Shown in pieces: positions 17,949 to 26,962 of a stretch of DNA of 64,000 bases; position 1 is the first letter of the stretch, and the number at the start of each line of letters is the position of its first letter. The DNA comes from CADEEL01 sp050246475 (GTDB lineage: Bacteria; Pseudomonadota; Alphaproteobacteria; Caulobacterales; Aquidulcibacteraceae): contig JBFWVZ010000002.1 in the NCBI GenBank assembly GCA_050246475.1, positions 434,001 through 498,000 of the forward strand, written 5' to 3'. The notes below the pieces were generated by a model. That model was not told where the DNA came from and did not search any database. It saw only the letters and a program-made list of their open reading frames with translations. A program made the position numbers and the translations under genes.

Positions 17949-18680
17949 TCACGCGGGCGCGGCGGGCAAGGCGCCCGCGGGTTGGACGGCCGGCGCCGCC
18001 TCCTGCTTCGCGCCGGCGTTCGGCTCCGCGTAGAGCCGCTTCACCGCCTCCATCAGCACGAGGCCGCCGAAGGCCGGAAACAGCAGCTCGCCCACCCGTT
18101 CGGCCGGCGTCGCCATGCCGGCCATCCATCGCGCCGGCGCCAGATAGAGCGCGCGGGCCGACGCGCATGGCTGAAAGAGGCAATCGGCCAGAAGCGAACC
18201 GAGCTGTCCCTTGGTGTAGGGCCGGCCATGCCCGAAGGGCGTTGCATCCGTGTGACTCCAGAGCCCCAGCCGGTTCGCGGCGACAACAACAAGACGCCCC
18301 TCCGGCGCGGTGACGCGCCAGATCTCGCGCAGAAACGCCCGCGGGCTCTCCGCCTCCTCCAGCCCGTGGACGACGAGCACGCGATCGAACACCGCGTCGG
18401 CAAACGGGAGACGAGACTCGTCGCCCAACGCCGCGAGCGTATTGCCCGCGTCAGGCCAGCGGCAGGCGCCTTGCGCAGCGGGCATGAGCGCGACGGTGCG
18501 GCGCGCATCGGCGCGCAGCCGCTCCAGAAACGAGGTCGCATAGCCGATGCCGAGCACATCGAGGCCGCCCGCGTGGGGCCAAAGCGCCTTGAGCCGCCGC
18601 TCGATCATGCGTGCGGCGGCCGCGCCCAGGGGCGCGGCGTAGAAGCGCTGGAGCGCCTGAATATCGACGCGGCCGGTCAA
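17949..18680 (-). CDS. class I SAM-dependent methyltransferase
   Basis: A 243-residue methyltransferase-like protein. Motif I appears as LDVLGIGYAT, less glycine-rich than usual, followed by DESRLPFADAVFDRVLVVHGLEEAE (motifs II-III) and REIWRVTAPEGRLVVVAANR. The end is Ala/Pro-rich. This family is commonly divergent from gloB in alphaproteobacteria, as here (41 bp between starts). Its substrate is unknown. The altered motif I could reduce SAM binding. Confidence 0.78.
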   Translation of the reverse strand: MTGRVDIQALQRFYAAPLGAAAARMIERRLKALWPHAGGLDVLGIGYATSFLERLRADARRTVALMPAAQGACRWPDAGNTLAALGDESRLPFADAVFDRVLVVHGLEEAESPRAFLREIWRVTAPEGRLVVVAANRLGLWSHTDATPFGHGRPYTKGQLGSLLADCLFQPCASARALYLAPARWMAGMATPAERVGELLFPAFGGLVLMEAVKRLYAEPNAGAKQEAAPAVQPAGALPAAPA

Positions 18681-18721
18681 GGGGCTATGTCTCTCGCCAA
18701 GGTTCGGAGATAGTGCGGCCC

Positions 18722-19483
18722 ATGCTCATCATTCACCAGTTTCCCTGCCTCGAAGACAATTACGGCTTCCTGGTTCACGATCCGCAAAGCGGCGAGACGA
18801 CCACGATCGACACGCCCGACGCCGACGCGATCCTGCGCGAGCTGGACGCGAAGGGTTGGCGGCTGACGCAAGTCTGGAACACGCACTGGCATCCCGATCA
18901 TGCTGGCGGCAATGCGGAGTTGAAGGCGAAAACCGGGTGCCGCGTCACGGGGCCAGCGGAAGTCGAGCGCATTGGGCAGGCGCCTGATCGCATCATCGCC
19001 CACGGCGATTCCGTGACGCTTGGAAGCACCGAGGCGCGCGTGATCGATGTGGGCGGCCATACGCTTGGGCACATCGCCTATCATGTGCCGTCGCAGAGCG
19101 TCGCGTTCGTGGGCGACAGCCTCTTCTCGCTCGGGTGCGGGCGCATGTTCGAAGGCACGCCGCCGCAATTCTGGGACAGCCTCCAACGCATCGCAGCGCT
19201 CCCGGACGAGACGACGCTTTATTGCGCGCACGAATACACCGCATCGAACGCGCGCTTCGCGCTCTCGGTGGATCCTGACAATCCCACGCTCAAGGCGCGC
19301 GCGGCCGAGATCGAGCGGCTGCGCGCGGCGGGACAGCCGACGGTGCCGATGACGCTGGCGGCGGAGAAGGCGGCGAACCCCTTCCTGCGCGCGCCCGTGC
19401 TCAGGCGTCAGCTTAATCTCGACGCCGCGAACGACGCCGAAGCGTTCGCCGAGCTTCGAAAGCGTAAGGACAATTTCCGCTGA
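18722..19483 (+). CDS. gloB: hydroxyacylglutathione hydrolase (glyoxalase II)
   Basis: A 253-residue metallo-beta-lactamase-fold enzyme that hydrolyses S-lactoylglutathione in methylglyoxal detoxification. The metal motif THWHPDH is at 54-60. GGHTLGHIAYH, FVGDSLFSLGCGRMFEG, CAHEYTASN and the C-terminal KRKDNFR are glyoxalase II signatures. The ATG at 18722 is chosen because MLIIHQFPCLEDNYGFLV is the standard N-terminus, although the frame is open upstream. Confidence 0.94.
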   Translation: MLIIHQFPCLEDNYGFLVHDPQSGETTTIDTPDADAILRELDAKGWRLTQVWNTHWHPDHAGGNAELKAKTGCRVTGPAEVERIGQAPDRIIAHGDSVTLGSTEARVIDVGGHTLGHIAYHVPSQSVAFVGDSLFSLGCGRMFEGTPPQFWDSLQRIAALPDETTLYCAHEYTASNARFALSVDPDNPTLKARAAEIERLRAAGQPTVPMTLAAEKAANPFLRAPVLRRQLNLDAANDAEAFAELRKRKDNFR

Positions 19484-19526
19484 ATCTAGAAGCGCGCGCG
19501 AACAAAGCAGCGCGACAAGTTTTGCA

Positions 19527-19532
19527 TATAAT
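19527..19532 (+). promoter_or_regulatory. probable -10 box of the ompA-like gene
   Basis: A perfect TATAAT within a locally AT-rich stretch, about 157 nt upstream of the OmpA-family start. No good -35 hexamer is visible at 16-18 nt. The 205-bp gap 19484-19688 would then contain a long untranslated leader. Confidence 0.45.
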
Positions 19533-19688
19533 TCATGGAGAAGGCTTCGATTGTCATTGAAGCCTTGCGCCATCGGACTAGGCTCTCTTCACGCAATGGT
19601 GAGCGCGAGAAAGCGCTTCATGGGGCCGTCGTGGGGACGGGCCTCGGTCCCGCTCCATTGGCGCGTTGGGATTAGCGGGAGTCACATC

Positions 19689-20696
19689 ATGAAACGCATC
19701 GCGAAGACCGTCGCTGCGGCGGCGCTGATGACGGGCATTGGCGGCGTCGCCTCAGCCCACGCCACCGAAGGCTGGTACGGGCGCATCGACGGCGGCTGGA
19801 GCTTCGACGCCGAGATCGACGCCGACAATGGCTTTGAGGTCGATCTCGACGATGGGTGGGTCGGCTCGCTTGGCCTCGGCTACGCGATGCAGAACGGTTT
19901 CCGTCTCGAAGGCGAGTTCTCGTACCGGCACAATTCGTTCGAGGGCTTCGACCAGCAGGAGAACGCCGTCGACATCGATGCCAACGCCATGGCGGGCATG
20001 CTGAACCTTTACTACGACTTCAATCGCGGCGGCGGCATCGAGCCCTATGTCGGCGCGGGCGCGGGCTGGGGCACGCTCGACATCGACGACTTCAACTACG
20101 ATGAAAGCGGCTGGGCATGGCAGGCCATGGCAGGCGTCGCCTTCCCGTTGAGCGACCGCTTGGCCGTCGATGTCGGCTATCGCTATTTCGCGATGCCAAG
20201 CCTCGACGACAACGAAGGCGGCGATCTCGAATACACGAACCAAGCCGCGATGATCGGCCTTCGCTGGCAGTTCGGCGGCGCCGAACCGCCGCCTCCTCCG
20301 CCGCCTCCGCCGCCGCCCCCCGCGCCGCCTCCGCCCCCGCCGCCTCCGGTGGCGTGCCCGGCGGAAGACTTCGTTGTGTACTTCGAGTGGGATCGCTCGA
20401 ACCTCAACCAGGCGGCGCTGGAAACGATCGACTCCGCCGTTGCGCGGGCGCGCTCGTGCAACCTCGGCAGCGTCGTGGTAGTCGGCCACACCGACACCTC
20501 GGGCTCGACTCAATACAACGAAGGCCTCTCGCAACGCCGCGCTTCGGTGGTTGCGGACGCTCTGGTGGCGCGGGGCGTTCCCGCGGCCTCGATCACGACC
20601 CAGGCCCGCGGCGAGACGGATCTCGCCCGCGAGACCCGGGACGGCGTGCGCGAGCCGCTCAACCGCCGCACCGCGGTCACCATCAGCTTCTACTGA
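19689..20696 (+). CDS. OmpA-family outer membrane porin
   Basis: A 335-residue outer membrane protein: a signal peptide of about 24 residues (VASAHA), an eight-stranded OmpA-like beta-barrel to about residue 195 with alternating aromatic strands, a poly-proline linker (about 199-222), and a C-terminal OmpA peptidoglycan-binding domain with GHTDTSGSTQYNEGLSQRRA. GGGAG precedes the ATG at fair spacing. It anchors the outer membrane to the cell wall. A strong terminator follows, so it is probably monocistronic. Confidence 0.92.
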   Translation: MKRIAKTVAAAALMTGIGGVASAHATEGWYGRIDGGWSFDAEIDADNGFEVDLDDGWVGSLGLGYAMQNGFRLEGEFSYRHNSFEGFDQQENAVDIDANAMAGMLNLYYDFNRGGGIEPYVGAGAGWGTLDIDDFNYDESGWAWQAMAGVAFPLSDRLAVDVGYRYFAMPSLDDNEGGDLEYTNQAAMIGLRWQFGGAEPPPPPPPPPPPPAPPPPPPPPVACPAEDFVVYFEWDRSNLNQAALETIDSAVARARSCNLGSVVVVGHTDTSGSTQYNEGLSQRRASVVADALVARGVPAASITTQARGETDLARETRDGVREPLNRRTAVTISFY

Positions 20697-20720
20697 CGCT
20701 GACCAAGGGCCCTCAAACGA

Positions 20721-20750
20721 AGAGCCCGGCGAAAGCCGGGCTCTTTTCGT
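20721..20750 (+). terminator. intrinsic terminator after the ompA-like gene
   Basis: A perfect 10-bp stem AGAGCCCGGC / GCCGGGCTCT with a GAAA tetraloop is followed by TTTCGTTT. It sits 24 nt after the stop. The leading ACGA and trailing TCGT extend the stem imperfectly, so it could also work for the convergent gene on the minus strand. Confidence 0.85.
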
Positions 20751-20769
20751 TTCATCATCCGTGTCCGGA

Positions 20770-21522
20770 TTATTGTTCCGGCCCGATCAGAACCGAGCGG
20801 ATCGCCGTCGTGGACGGCCGCCCGGCATAGCCGAGGTTCGGCGCGACCTGAATGTTGAGATCGCGCCCGTTGATCCGCGCTCCAGGCGATGGGCCGACAC
20901 GAATGATCACGCGCTGCACCGTGACGCCCGGCGATGCGATAAGCCCCGCCGCGGCGCGCTCCGCGGCATCGATCACCAGACCCGCGCTCGGGCCCATGAC
21001 ATTGGCCGGCGCAACGAAGATGACCGGGCGGCCAAGCGAGCGCTGCGCGGCGGCCTGCAATTGGCGCATGCGCGCTTGATATTGCGCGATCGCGAGCGCC
21101 TGCGGCGTGATCGGCGCGCCCGCGCCTGTCTCAGCGACGGCCGCGCCAGCGCGGTGGTTACGCGTGTAGAGCGTGACTCCGCCTTGCGGCGTCACGCGCA
21201 ATGCGAGGTCGTTCGTGTCGTTGCGGTAGAGCTCGCTGCCGCCCGCGCCGCCGCCGATCGAGCGCAGCACATGCACCTCCGGATCCCCTTCAAAGCGAAG
21301 CAGGGCCACACGTCCGCCGGAGCGATCGAATACGAAGCGGAGTTCGCCGTCGGCCGTCGCATATTGCGTGGACGGCCCGAGGCGCACGTCATTGCGCACG
21401 CCAGGCATGAAGGGCTGGATCTGCTGTGCGCTCGCTTCGACCGGCGCCCCCGACAGAGCCAGGGCAGCGGCGATTGCGCCGGTTAGGCTCAATGGACGAG
21501 GTTGTGCGCCGCCCTGGCTCAT
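20770..21522 (-). CDS. exported protein, DUF4908-like
   Basis: About 250 residues with a signal-peptide-like N-terminus (LSLTGAIAAALALSG...EASAQQ). The mature part shows VRLGPSTQYATADGELRFVFDRSG and a C-terminal half rich in Ala/Val strands ending SVLIGPEQ. It resembles the Caulobacterales DUF4908 family, but recognition is weak and function unknown. Starts at 21522 and 21543 are both possible. It is convergent with the OmpA-like gene across the terminator. Confidence 0.6.
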   Translation of the reverse strand: MSQGGAQPRPLSLTGAIAAALALSGAPVEASAQQIQPFMPGVRNDVRLGPSTQYATADGELRFVFDRSGGRVALLRFEGDPEVHVLRSIGGGAGGSELYRNDTNDLALRVTPQGGVTLYTRNHRAGAAVAETGAGAPITPQALAIAQYQARMRQLQAAAQRSLGRPVIFVAPANVMGPSAGLVIDAAERAAAGLIASPGVTVQRVIIRVGPSPGARINGRDLNIQVAPNLGYAGRPSTTAIRSVLIGPEQ

Positions 21523-21705
21523 GCGCCGGAATAGCCCCCACATAGGGGCGCTTTTTGGGCGGTGTAGCCGTTCCTTCACACCCCTGTGGCGAAACGGCAA
21601 CAGCGCTCGGAGGGCGGCAATGCTGCGCACCGGGCCATAAAGCGCCCGCGCCCGTCAAATTTGCGTTTCAGCGGCGGTTACACAGCGACGCTTTAGGGCC
21701 GAAAC

Positions 21706-22446
21706 TTAGCCCGCGATGTATTGCGCCCCGTTCACCGTCAGCGTCGCGCCGGTGATGAAGGCGCATTTGTCGCTGGCGAGGAAGGCGACGGTTTCGGCAA
21801 TTTCCTCGGCCTTGCCGAGCCGGCCGACCGGGATGGTGGCGATGATGCCCTTCATCGCGGCTTCGGGCACGGCGGCCACCATGTCGGTGTCTATGTAGCC
21901 CGGCGCGATGCAGTTCACGGTCACGCCCTTGTTGGCGCTCTCCTGCGCGAGCGCCTTGGTGAAGCCGATCATGCCGGCTTTGGCGGCTGAGTAGTTCGCC
22001 TGGCCGGCTTGGCCCTTCTGGCCGTTGATGGATGTGATGTTGATGATCCGCCCGAAGCCGCGGGCGCGCATGCCGTCGATCACCGGGCGCGTCATGTAAA
22101 AGAGCGAATCCAGATCGACGCGGATCACTTCGCGCCACTGATCGACATTCATCTTGTGGAAGAAGCCGTCGCGCGTGATCCCTGCATTGTTGACGAGCAC
22201 GTCAACCGGGCCGAGGTCCTCTTCGACGCGCCTGATGCCCGCCTGACAGGCCTCCCAATCGCCCACGTCCCACTTATAGACGTTGATCTTGAGCGCCTTG
22301 GCCACGTCCTGGGCGGCTTTGTCGTTGCCCGCATAATTCGCGGCGACCTTATAGCCCGCATCCACGAGCCGCTCTGAGATTGCCTTGCCGATGCCGCGCG
22401 TGCCGCCCGTCACCAAAGCGACGCGCTGACCGTTCCCTTTCGCCAC
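21706..22446 (-). CDS. phaB: acetoacetyl-CoA reductase
   Basis: A 246-residue SDR enzyme reducing acetoacetyl-CoA to (R)-3-hydroxybutyryl-CoA for polyhydroxybutyrate. The cofactor motif TGGTRGIG is at 13-20, NNAG at 86-89, and the catalytic Ser139, Tyr152 and Lys156 are present. GYKVAANYAGND and FFHKMNVDQWREVIRVDLDSLF are typical of PhaB rather than FabG. phaA and phaR lie about 3-4 kb away. No PHA synthase gene is in the window. Confidence 0.92.
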   Translation of the reverse strand: MAKGNGQRVALVTGGTRGIGKAISERLVDAGYKVAANYAGNDKAAQDVAKALKINVYKWDVGDWEACQAGIRRVEEDLGPVDVLVNNAGITRDGFFHKMNVDQWREVIRVDLDSLFYMTRPVIDGMRARGFGRIINITSINGQKGQAGQANYSAAKAGMIGFTKALAQESANKGVTVNCIAPGYIDTDMVAAVPEAAMKGIIATIPVGRLGKAEEIAETVAFLASDKCAFITGATLTVNGAQYIAG

Positions 22447-22532
22447 GAACTTCCTCCGATCCCGGTTTCTTTGGCCGGTGCGAGAGTGTTACGGCGCTGC
22501 GTCAGCTTTGGCTAGGCGGCGCCCCGCCGCGC

Positions 22533-23015
22533 TTACGCGAGCGCCCGCTCCAGCAGCGAAAGCGCCTCGCGCGCGAATTCGCGCATGTTCAGCGCACGAT
22601 CGGCCTGCCCGGTCTCGACGGTGAGCGCGATCTCGGTTCCGGGTCCGGCGAGGCCGACGCAGCTGTGCCCGGCCGCGTCGCCGTAGGGGTTGCCTGTCGG
22701 CCCCGCTGCGCCCGTCTCCGAGAGCCCCCAATCCGTGCCAAAGCGCGCGCATGCCGTCTGCGCCAGGAGGAGCGCGTAGGGCTCGCTGGCGCTGCGCATC
22801 CCGGCGAGCGCCTCCTTCGGGATATCCATGAGCGTCGCGCGCGCCTTCGGCGTGTAAACGACCGCGCCGGAAATGAAGTACGCCGAGGCGCCGGGCACGG
22901 CGAGCAACGCCGCGGAGATGAGCCCGCCGGAGGAAGATTCCGCGACGCTGACTTTCTCGCCGCGCGCCTTGAGCTTAGCGGCGATGCGTTCGGCGATCGG
23001 GATGAGCATGTCCAT
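22533..23015 (-). CDS. pncC: CinA-family nicotinamide-nucleotide amidohydrolase
   Basis: About 160 residues, a stand-alone CinA C-terminal domain. AESSSGG (26-31) replaces the usual AESCTGG with the catalytic Ser kept, followed by the SGAVVYTPKARATLM and SETGAAGPTGNP signatures. The family deamidates nicotinamide mononucleotide in NAD recycling. ATG 23015 and ATG 23009 are both plausible starts. Confidence 0.87.
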   Translation of the reverse strand: MDMLIPIAERIAAKLKARGEKVSVAESSSGGLISAALLAVPGASAYFISGAVVYTPKARATLMDIPKEALAGMRSASEPYALLLAQTACARFGTDWGLSETGAAGPTGNPYGDAAGHSCVGLAGPGTEIALTVETGQADRALNMREFAREALSLLERALA

Positions 23016-23060
23016 GCGCCGGTTCTCACCGGCGCATGTTCGTCCGTCAACGCGAAGCAA

Positions 23061-23612
23061 TCACGCGCCGCGGCGCGTGTAGTGGATCACCCATTGATCT
23101 TGCCACGTCTGCCCTGCGTCGGGCGTGCGCTGCCAGCGCCAGGTGAGGCTGTCGGGCGTGATGTCGGTGAACACCATGCGCTGGAGCGGCGTGTTGTCCG
23201 ACACGCGTGAGCTCACGAGGATGAAGTCGTCGCCTTCTGGGCCGCCGACGAGCGCGAAATAGCCGCCCTGATTATCGACCCAGGTTTGGCGCCAGCGCTG
23301 CATCGCCGTGTGATAGGTCGAGACCGAGTGCCCGATCAGCCCTTGCGTGGAGGGGCCGCCGTCGAACGCTTCTTGGATGACGCAATTGGCGTATTCGCGT
23401 GTGATTGTGTTCGTGCCGCTGCCGGCGGGAATGCCGGACATCGCCTCCCAGCGCACATCCCAGACGCCGACCCAGAAATCCATCTGCCGGAACTCAGGCG
23501 CGGCGCACGGATGAGCGGGCGGCGCCGGCTGCGCCTGTTGCTGCGCGCCCGCGTCGGTTGAAGCGCAGCCCATCAGAGCGAGCGCCAAGCCCGCCGCCAA
23601 AAACAATCGCAT
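23061..23612 (-). CDS. hypothetical lipoprotein (DUF1579-like)
   Basis: A 183-residue protein with a lipoprotein signal: MRLFLAAGLALALMGCAS places the lipidated Cys at residue 16. The body begins with FRQMDFWVGVWDVRWEAMSG and includes repeated Trp/Tyr strands (MQRWRQTWVDNQGGYFALVGG), similar to DUF1579-like lipocalin-type barrels. Function unknown. It stands alone between pncC and the cyclase gene. Confidence 0.65.
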   Translation of the reverse strand: MRLFLAAGLALALMGCASTDAGAQQQAQPAPPAHPCAAPEFRQMDFWVGVWDVRWEAMSGIPAGSGTNTITREYANCVIQEAFDGGPSTQGLIGHSVSTYHTAMQRWRQTWVDNQGGYFALVGGPEGDDFILVSSRVSDNTPLQRMVFTDITPDSLTWRWQRTPDAGQTWQDQWVIHYTRRGA

Positions 23613-23776
23613 TCGTCGTTCCTCCGCATTTCACGCAAAGCCATACGGCGTTCGCCGCTCGTCCCGGCGCCGCGATGCGACGCACAGCTTCCACAATCCT
23701 GCGAAACGGATTCAGCGCTGGAGGAAAGGTCCAATTTCGACGCCGCGACAGAGCCAATTCTCGGCTCTTGCGCAGG

Positions 23777-24511
23777 TCAGTCGCGCTCAAACATCGGCCG
23801 CGAGCCAAGCGCCAACAGGAGCGCGATTCCCAATGCAGGCCAGTGCACCCACCATCCGCCGCCCGTGATCAGGTCGATGACGAAGAGAACGGCGAGGACA
23901 ACACCGTAGCGTTGCGCGCGTGCGATGAAGCGGGCGCGCGCTTGCGCATTGCTCGGCGCGGCGCGCTGCGCCCGGCCTCTTGCGCCCTTGTCCGGTTGCG
24001 CGCCCGGGCCGGCGCCGACGCTGTAAACAGCGACGCTCTCGTTGAAGTTCTTCGGGCGACGCTCGCCGACATATTGAAAATCGATCGAGAGCTTCTTCTG
24101 CACCTGATCATACACTTGCCGCGAAATAAGAATGCCGCCGGGCGCCGCCATGCTCTGCAAACGCGCCGCGAGATTGACGCCCTCGCCCAGCAAATCGTCT
24201 CCATCGACCAGCACGTCGCCCAGATGAATGCCGATGCGAAAGCGCAGACTGTTCTCCGCATCCGCCGAAAGCTCGCGCTGCACCTCGACGGCGCATTGCA
24301 CCGCCTCGACCACGGAAGGAAACTCCGCGATGAGCCCATCGCCGGCGGTGTTCGCGATGCGCCCGTGATGGCGCTCGATGAATTGCGTGAACACGCCGCG
24401 CGCGGCCCGGAGAGCGCTCACGGTACTCACCTCGTCGGCCTCCATCACGCGGCTGTAACCGTCCGCGTCGGCCGCGAGGATCGTCGTGAGTTTGCGCTGG
24501 ACCTGGGACAT
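23777..24511 (-). CDS. class III adenylate/guanylate cyclase with C-terminal two-helix membrane domain
   Basis: A 244-residue protein: a catalytic domain over residues 5-165 with the first metal Asp15 (ILAADADGYSR) and the second metal Asp in NTAGDGLIAEF, plus GEGVNLAARLQ, the conserved late-domain segment. The C-terminus has two adjacent hydrophobic helices (about 190-235) separated by a short GGGWW turn, like the 2TM domain. It would make cAMP or cGMP at the inner membrane; base specificity was not resolved. No sensor domain is visible. Confidence 0.85.
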   Translation of the reverse strand: MSQVQRKLTTILAADADGYSRVMEADEVSTVSALRAARGVFTQFIERHHGRIANTAGDGLIAEFPSVVEAVQCAVEVQRELSADAENSLRFRIGIHLGDVLVDGDDLLGEGVNLAARLQSMAAPGGILISRQVYDQVQKKLSIDFQYVGERRPKNFNESVAVYSVGAGPGAQPDKGARGRAQRAAPSNAQARARFIARAQRYGVVLAVLFVIDLITGGGWWVHWPALGIALLLALGSRPMFERD

Positions 24512-24522
24512 CGCGGCCCACG

Positions 24523-24951
24523 CTACTGCTTGGCGCGGCGCGGCGCTGCGGTTTCCTCGCTGCGGAGAATCTTCTCCATCGCCCTGCCCTTCGCCAATTC
24601 ATCGATGAGCTTATCGAGATAGCGAAGCTCGCGCATCAGCGGCTCTTCAATATCCTCCACGCGCACGCCGCAAACGACGCCGGTGATAAGCGACCTATTG
24701 CGATTGAGCTTCGGCGCCTGCGCGAAGAAATCCTCGAACGTCGTCTTCTTCTTGAAGTGCGCCGTCAGCGCGGGCTGCGTGTAGCCCGTCAGCCAACGGA
24801 TGATCTGATCGACCTCCGCCTTCGTGCGCCCCTTCTTCTCCGCCTTGGCGATGTAGTGCGGATAGACGCTGGCGACGCTGATCGAATAGATGCGATGCTT
24901 CTTCGGCGCAGCCTCTTTTGCCTTCGCGGCGGGCGCTTTCTTCGCGACCAT
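24523..24951 (-). CDS. DUF2200 family protein
   Basis: A 142-residue protein with a lysine/alanine-rich start and the DUF2200 core: HRIYSISVASVYPHYIAKAEKKGRT is followed by IIRWLTGY, FEDFFAQAPKLNRNRSLITGV and VCGVRVEDIEEPLMRELRYLD. Its function is unknown. The ATG overlaps the thiolase stop codon (TAATG), so it is probably translated by coupling to phaA. Confidence 0.82.
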   Translation of the reverse strand: MVAKKAPAAKAKEAAPKKHRIYSISVASVYPHYIAKAEKKGRTKAEVDQIIRWLTGYTQPALTAHFKKKTTFEDFFAQAPKLNRNRSLITGVVCGVRVEDIEEPLMRELRYLDKLIDELAKGRAMEKILRSEETAAPRRAKQ

Positions 24952-26129
24952 TACCGCTCCACGCACACCGCGATGCCCATGCCGCCGCCGATGCAGAGCG
25001 TGGCGAGGCCCTTCGCCGCTTTGCGCCGGCGCATCTCGTAGAGCAGCGTCGTCAGCACGCGCGCGCCCGAGGCGCCGATCGGGTGGCCGATCGCAATCGC
25101 TCCGCCGTTGACGTTCACGCGCTCCGGATCCCAGCCCATGTCGCGGTTGACCGCGATGGCCTGCGCCGCGAACGCCTCGTTCGCTTCGATCAAATCGAGG
25201 TCGGTCGCCTTCCAGCCCGCCTTCTTGAGTGCGGCCTTCGAAGCGGGGATCGGCCCCGTGCCCATCACCGAAGGCTCGCACCCGCGCGAAGCCCATGACG
25301 CGATGCGCGCAAGCGGCTCGATCTTGCGCTTCTCGGCTTCCGCCGCCGTCATCAGCACGAGCGCCGCGGCGCCGTCATTGATGCCAGAGGCGTTGGCCGC
25401 GGTGACGCTGCCGTCCGGCTTGAACGCGGGGCGAAGTTTGGCGGCGTCGGCCTGCACGGCGCCGACGCGGATATATTCATCGCGATCGACGGTCGTATCG
25501 CCGCGGCGGCCCTTGATGGTGTGGCGCGCGATCTCATCGACAAACTTGCCGGCTTTCTGCGCGGCCTCGGCCTTGTTCTGCGAAGCTGTTGCGAACGCAT
25601 CCTGCTCTTCGCGTGTGATCTGCCATTTCTCGGCGACGTTCTCGGCGGTGATGCCCATGTGGTAGCCGTAGAAGACGTCCGTCAGCCCGTCCTTGATCAT
25701 CGAGTCCGCGAAATCGAGCCCGCCCATTTTCTGCCCGTTGCGCAAGTGCGCGACGTGCGGCGAGAGGCTCATATTTTCCTGCCCGCCCGCGACGACGATC
25801 TCGGCGTCCCCGTTGCGGATCTGCTGATAGCCGGTGACCACTGCACGCAACCCCGAACCGCAGACCTGGTTGAGCCCCCAGGCCGGGCTTTCATCCGGCA
25901 CGCCGGCCGCGCGCGAGGCTTGGCGCGCCGGGTTCATGCCTTGGTTGGCCGTGAGCACCTGCCCGAGCACCACTTCGTCCACGTCCTTGGCGTCCACCCC
26001 GGCGCGCTGCAGCGCGGCCATGATGGCGGTCTTGCCGAGCTCGTGAGCGGGGGCGCCCGCGAGCGAGCCGTTGAACGAGCCGACCGGGGTGCGGGCGGCG
26101 GCGGCGATCACGATTTCACTGGCGGCCAT
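24951..26129 (-). CDS. phaA: acetyl-CoA C-acetyltransferase
   Basis: A 392-residue biosynthetic thiolase that condenses two acetyl-CoA to acetoacetyl-CoA, the first step of polyhydroxybutyrate synthesis. The acylated Cys is in NQVCGSGLRAV, the His in GHPIGASGARV and the second Cys in LCIGGGMGIA near the C-terminus. The start at 26129 gives the standard MAASEIVIAAAARTPVG N-terminus. It is divergent from phaR, and the shared 186-bp region carries a candidate PhaR site. Confidence 0.93.
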   Translation of the reverse strand: MAASEIVIAAAARTPVGSFNGSLAGAPAHELGKTAIMAALQRAGVDAKDVDEVVLGQVLTANQGMNPARQASRAAGVPDESPAWGLNQVCGSGLRAVVTGYQQIRNGDAEIVVAGGQENMSLSPHVAHLRNGQKMGGLDFADSMIKDGLTDVFYGYHMGITAENVAEKWQITREEQDAFATASQNKAEAAQKAGKFVDEIARHTIKGRRGDTTVDRDEYIRVGAVQADAAKLRPAFKPDGSVTAANASGINDGAAALVLMTAAEAEKRKIEPLARIASWASRGCEPSVMGTGPIPASKAALKKAGWKATDLDLIEANEAFAAQAIAVNRDMGWDPERVNVNGGAIAIGHPIGASGARVLTTLLYEMRRRKAAKGLATLCIGGGMGIAVCVER

Positions 26130-26236
26130 GGGCTCTCCCTCACGCGCTTCTCGAGATTTTCGGGCCTTCAGCCGCCCAAGTTGCACGAGCGAAGGGAATT
26201 TGGAAGCGGGCGCGAAACGCCAACGGGTGCGCCGTC

Positions 26237-26247
26237 TTGCATTGCAG
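26237..26247. promoter_or_regulatory. candidate PhaR operator
   Basis: TTGC-ATT-GCAG in the phaA/phaR divergent region differs by one base from the CTGC-N3-GCAG dyad recalled for alphaproteobacterial PhaR. Placement between the thiolase and the repressor fits autoregulation. Inferred only. Confidence 0.4.
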
Positions 26248-26315
26248 CGGCGGACAAGCGAGTTTGGCCGGTAAAGTCATGTTGCGGCGCGAAAGCGCGG
26301 CCTGGGAGAGCGGCC

Positions 26316-26927
26316 TTGGCGAAGGAAAACGGGCGCGGCGGCGAGCCCGAGACGGTCGTCATCAAGAAGTATGCGAACCGGCGCCTCTACAACACCAGGA
26401 CCAGCCAATACGTGACGCTGGACAGCCTCTCCGAAATGGTCCGCGAGGGGGTGGATTTCACGGTGCAAGACGCCAAGACCGGCGAAGACCTCACCCGCTC
26501 CGTGCTTACGCAGATCATCTTCGAACAGGAGAATTCAGGCGGCCAGACGCTGCTGCCGATTCAATTCCTGCGCCGCCTCATCCGCTTCTACGGCGACCAG
26601 ATGCAGGGCTTCGTCCCCTCCTATCTCGAAATGAGCATGGAGACGTTCGCCAAGCACCAAGAGCAGATGCGCGAGCAGATGAGCCGCGCTTTCGGCGGCC
26701 GCACGCCGATGGCCGCGTTCGAAGAGCAGACGCGCCAGAACATGGCTATGTTCGAGCAGGCGCTCAGAATGTGGAGCCCGCTCTCGGCCGGGGGCGTGCC
26801 CAACGTCGCGCGCGGCGGCGATGACGCCGATGAGCCCGCCAACGAAGACGCCGTCGCAGAATTGCGCCGCCAAATGGAGGCGATGCAGAAGCAGCTCGAC
26901 AACCTGAGCGGAACGCGAAAGCCGTAG
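26316..26927 (+). CDS. phaR: polyhydroxyalkanoate synthesis repressor PhaR
   Basis: A 203-residue regulator. IKKYANRRLYNTRTSQYVTL is the diagnostic PHB/PHA accumulation regulator DNA-binding N-terminus, followed by the DFTVQDAKTGEDLTR and LLPIQFLRRLIRFYGDQMQ domain. A coiled-coil C-terminus (AELRRQMEAMQKQLDNL) ends the protein. A TTG start at 26316 is preferred because GGGAGAG precedes it and the family N-terminus begins there; no ATG is near. It represses phasin and pha genes and senses polymer. Confidence 0.88.
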   Translation: MAKENGRGGEPETVVIKKYANRRLYNTRTSQYVTLDSLSEMVREGVDFTVQDAKTGEDLTRSVLTQIIFEQENSGGQTLLPIQFLRRLIRFYGDQMQGFVPSYLEMSMETFAKHQEQMREQMSRAFGGRTPMAAFEEQTRQNMAMFEQALRMWSPLSAGGVPNVARGGDDADEPANEDAVAELRRQMEAMQKQLDNLSGTRKP

Positions 26928-26943
26928 ACGAGGACCGGCCAAT

Positions 26944-26962
26944 GCATCCGGCGCCCGGATGC
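26944..26962 (+). terminator. hairpin after phaR
   Basis: Perfect 8-bp stem GCATCCGG / CCGGATGC with a 3-nt loop, 16 nt after the phaR stop and flanked by GGCC repeats. There is no U-run, so its termination role is uncertain. Confidence 0.4.

Noticed and set aside
20284..20348. CCG/CCT-rich repeat in the OmpA-family gene
   Set aside because: It encodes the usual poly-proline linker between barrel and OmpA domain; not a separate repeat element.
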